DNA of 64,000 nucleotides from Methyloprofundus sp. (lineage in GTDB: Bacteria > Pseudomonadota > Gammaproteobacteria > Methylococcales > Methylomonadaceae). Below, piece after piece: positions 62,559 to 64,000 of this stretch (the stretch's first letter is position 1; the number at the start of each line of letters is the position of its first letter). A model generated the notes under the pieces. It ran no database searches. It was not told the DNA's origin and saw only the letters and a list, made by a program, of their open reading frames with translations. The position numbers and the translations under genes were made by a program. Location: positions 2,769,630 to 2,833,629 of the forward strand of contig AP023240.1 of the NCBI GenBank assembly GCA_016592635.1, in the 5' to 3' direction.

Positions 62559-64000
62559 TTAAAACTGTGAACCAAAACTAAATTGGAACGATTGAATTTC
62601 ATCGCCGTCTTTTTTATTCAACGGAATCGCATAACTGATTTGTAATGCGCCAAAAGGCGACAACCATTTTGCGGCAACGCCTGTTGAATACCTGAAGTCA
62701 GAAAAAGAAAACCCAGGATTTACGGTAGTATAAGTAAAATTTCCATTTGCATCTAAAATAGGAGCACCTGCTTGATCATAATTTCTTTCTGCATGCGCAC
62801 CTTGCACAGTACCAATATCAAAAAAAGTACTCAGCCGCACCGAATCTACATCTGACATAAAAGGAATGGGAAAAATAAGCTCTGTATTACCAATAATTTT
62901 CATATTCCCCCCATAAGGTCTAGGCTCCCCTACAAACCCACCAGCACGACCAGTGCATCCACCATTACAGTGATCACGCGGCCCTAAAGTGTTATCTTTA
63001 AAACCCCTAACCGAGTTTACACCACCCGCAAAATAGTTTTCAAAAAAGGGTAAATTATTCGTATCACCATAACCATCACCATATGCAGCTGATACCATAA
63101 ATTTTAAAACCAAATCCTTCGCAATACTAAAGTAATGTTGATCCTTTACGCTAACCTTATAAAAGGTTAAGTCACTTCCTGGGATTGTCACCAAACCTGA
63201 AATACGTTGCTGACTACCATCACTAGGAAAAGTTGGTCGATCTAGAGTATCCCGCACCCAGCCTATAGAAAAAGGAAAGGTTAAGAAATTATCCCCATTT
63301 TCCGCCATCCAAACTGGTAGTTCAGGCGGCGGATTTTCTCCTGCCTTTAAAGTCGTATGCTTAATGTCCACCCCGAAGCTAAAACGCTGATTTTCATTAA
63401 TAGGAAAACCAAAATTCACCCCAGCACTTGCTATATCTGTTAGATAATTTGAAATATTTGCAGCTTGAGCATCAGTCGTTTTATACAGTAAATTATAACC
63501 AATACTAACACCATCACGTGTAAAGTAAGGGTTGGTAAAAGCCAAGCTATATAAGGTAGATACATCACTTTTGTTGAAATTTACACTGACCCGCTTACCC
63601 GAACCAAAGATATTATCTTGAGTAATACTCGCATTGTAGATAATCCCCTGTGTTTGCGAATAACCAATCCCCGCCATCAAATTACCCGAAGACTTTTCTG
63701 TTACCGAATAATTAAGATCCATCTGGTCACGCGTACCTGGCACCAAAGGTGTTTCAATACCAATATTATTTTCAAAATACCCTAAGCGGTTCAACCTCTG
63801 CTTTGAACGCTCGATATTATAAGATGAAGCCCACGCCCCTTCCATTTGACGCATCTCTCTACGCAACACTTGATCTCTAGTTTTAGTGTTGCCTTGCATA
63901 TTAATGCGGCGAACATAAACCCGGCCAGCAGGATCAACAAAAAAAGTCATATCAACCGTTTTGGTGTCATTATGAATATCAGGCACCATATTGACATTGG
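62559..64000 (-). CDS. bamA: Outer membrane protein assembly factor BamA, C-terminal part
   Basis: The last 480 residues of BamA; the gene continues past the window end (the frame stays open to 64000). The last POTRA domain (VYVRRINMQGNTKTRDQVLRREM, in outline) is followed by the 16-strand barrel, with VRGFKDNTLGPRD (the lid-loop VRGF motif) and a C-terminal FQFSFGSQF ending in aromatic Phe. It inserts outer-membrane proteins. Followed by skp. Confidence 0.97.
   Translation of the reverse strand, partial: NVNMVPDIHNDTKTVDMTFFVDPAGRVYVRRINMQGNTKTRDQVLRREMRQMEGAWASSYNIERSKQRLNRLGYFENNIGIETPLVPGTRDQMDLNYSVTEKSSGNLMAGIGYSQTQGIIYNASITQDNIFGSGKRVSVNFNKSDVSTLYSLAFTNPYFTRDGVSIGYNLLYKTTDAQAANISNYLTDIASAGVNFGFPINENQRFSFGVDIKHTTLKAGENPPPELPVWMAENGDNFLTFPFSIGWVRDTLDRPTFPSDGSQQRISGLVTIPGSDLTFYKVSVKDQHYFSIAKDLVLKFMVSAAYGDGYGDTNNLPFFENYFAGGVNSVRGFKDNTLGPRDHCNGGCTGRAGGFVGEPRPYGGNMKIIGNTELIFPIPFMSDVDSVRLSTFFDIGTVQGAHAERNYDQAGAPILDANGNFTYTTVNPGFSFSDFRYSTGVAAKWLSPFGALQISYAIPLNKKDGDEIQSFQFSFGSQF

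Overview
The window is an AT-rich stretch of a gammaproteobacterial chromosome. It encodes two tandem methylene-tetrahydromethanopterin dehydrogenases (54.2-56.0 kb), so the organism is an aerobic methylotroph. Together with the gammaproteobacterial housekeeping gene orders (nlpD-rpoS, holB-pilZ, bamA-skp-fabZ-lpxA-rnhB), this best fits a type I methanotroph of the Methylococcales; the genus cannot be fixed from the sequence alone. No rRNA, tRNA or CRISPR array was seen.

Layout. 0-2.8 kb: three envelope genes on the minus strand (CsgG-like, LPP20-like and Skp-like lipoproteins). 3.1-11.2 kb: ferredoxin, coaD, rsmD, a catalytic plus non-catalytic M16 peptidase pair, cyoE, an oxidoreductase and a large unknown protein. 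11.3-20 kb: an accessory zone with a Uma2 nuclease, small tail-anchored coiled-coil proteins, three intact toxin-antitoxin pairs (YefM-YoeB, Phd-RelE, MntA-HepT), two solitary ribbon-helix-helix antitoxins (one still followed by a collapsed MazF toxin), two type IV pilins behind a sigma-54 promoter, a TfpX-type pilin accessory protein, ComEA, and a decaying REP-associated transposase with several families of short inverted-repeat elements. 19.7-24.3 kb: YigZ, a YdjM-like membrane protein, RlmG, SelO and PilZ.

24.3-34 kb is a long minus-strand fatty-acid and replication cluster: yceD-rpmF-plsX-fabH-fabD-fabG-acpP-fabF-pabC-mltG-tmk-holB-pilZ. 34-45 kb: maf, nlpD-rpoS with a membrane J-protein upstream, a Na/Pi symporter with a small coiled-coil partner, nadK-recN, rnfH, ratA, a sodium-neurotransmitter-type transporter, and smpB with a cysteine hydrolase. 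45-52 kb: a secreted fibronectin-III/HExxH protein, HopJ, a FAD oxidase, a SulP transporter fused to a beta-carbonic anhydrase, and carboxynorspermidine decarboxylase. 52-56 kb holds C1 and central metabolism: 5-formyl-THF cyclo-ligase, NAD-type isocitrate dehydrogenase and the two MtdB paralogues. 56-64 kb: slyX, ppnP, mazG, a PerM-type permease, queD, and an outer-membrane/lipid A cluster (rnhB, lpxA, fabZ, skp, and bamA running off the window end) from which lpxD and lpxB are missing.

Most of the window is conserved core genome. The parts worth a second look are the accessory zone (toxin decay, autoregulatory operators, mobile repeat families), the tandem MtdB genes, the SulP-carbonic anhydrase fusion, the secreted metalloprotease and the lipoprotein trio. 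I found no convincing wholly new multi-gene system.
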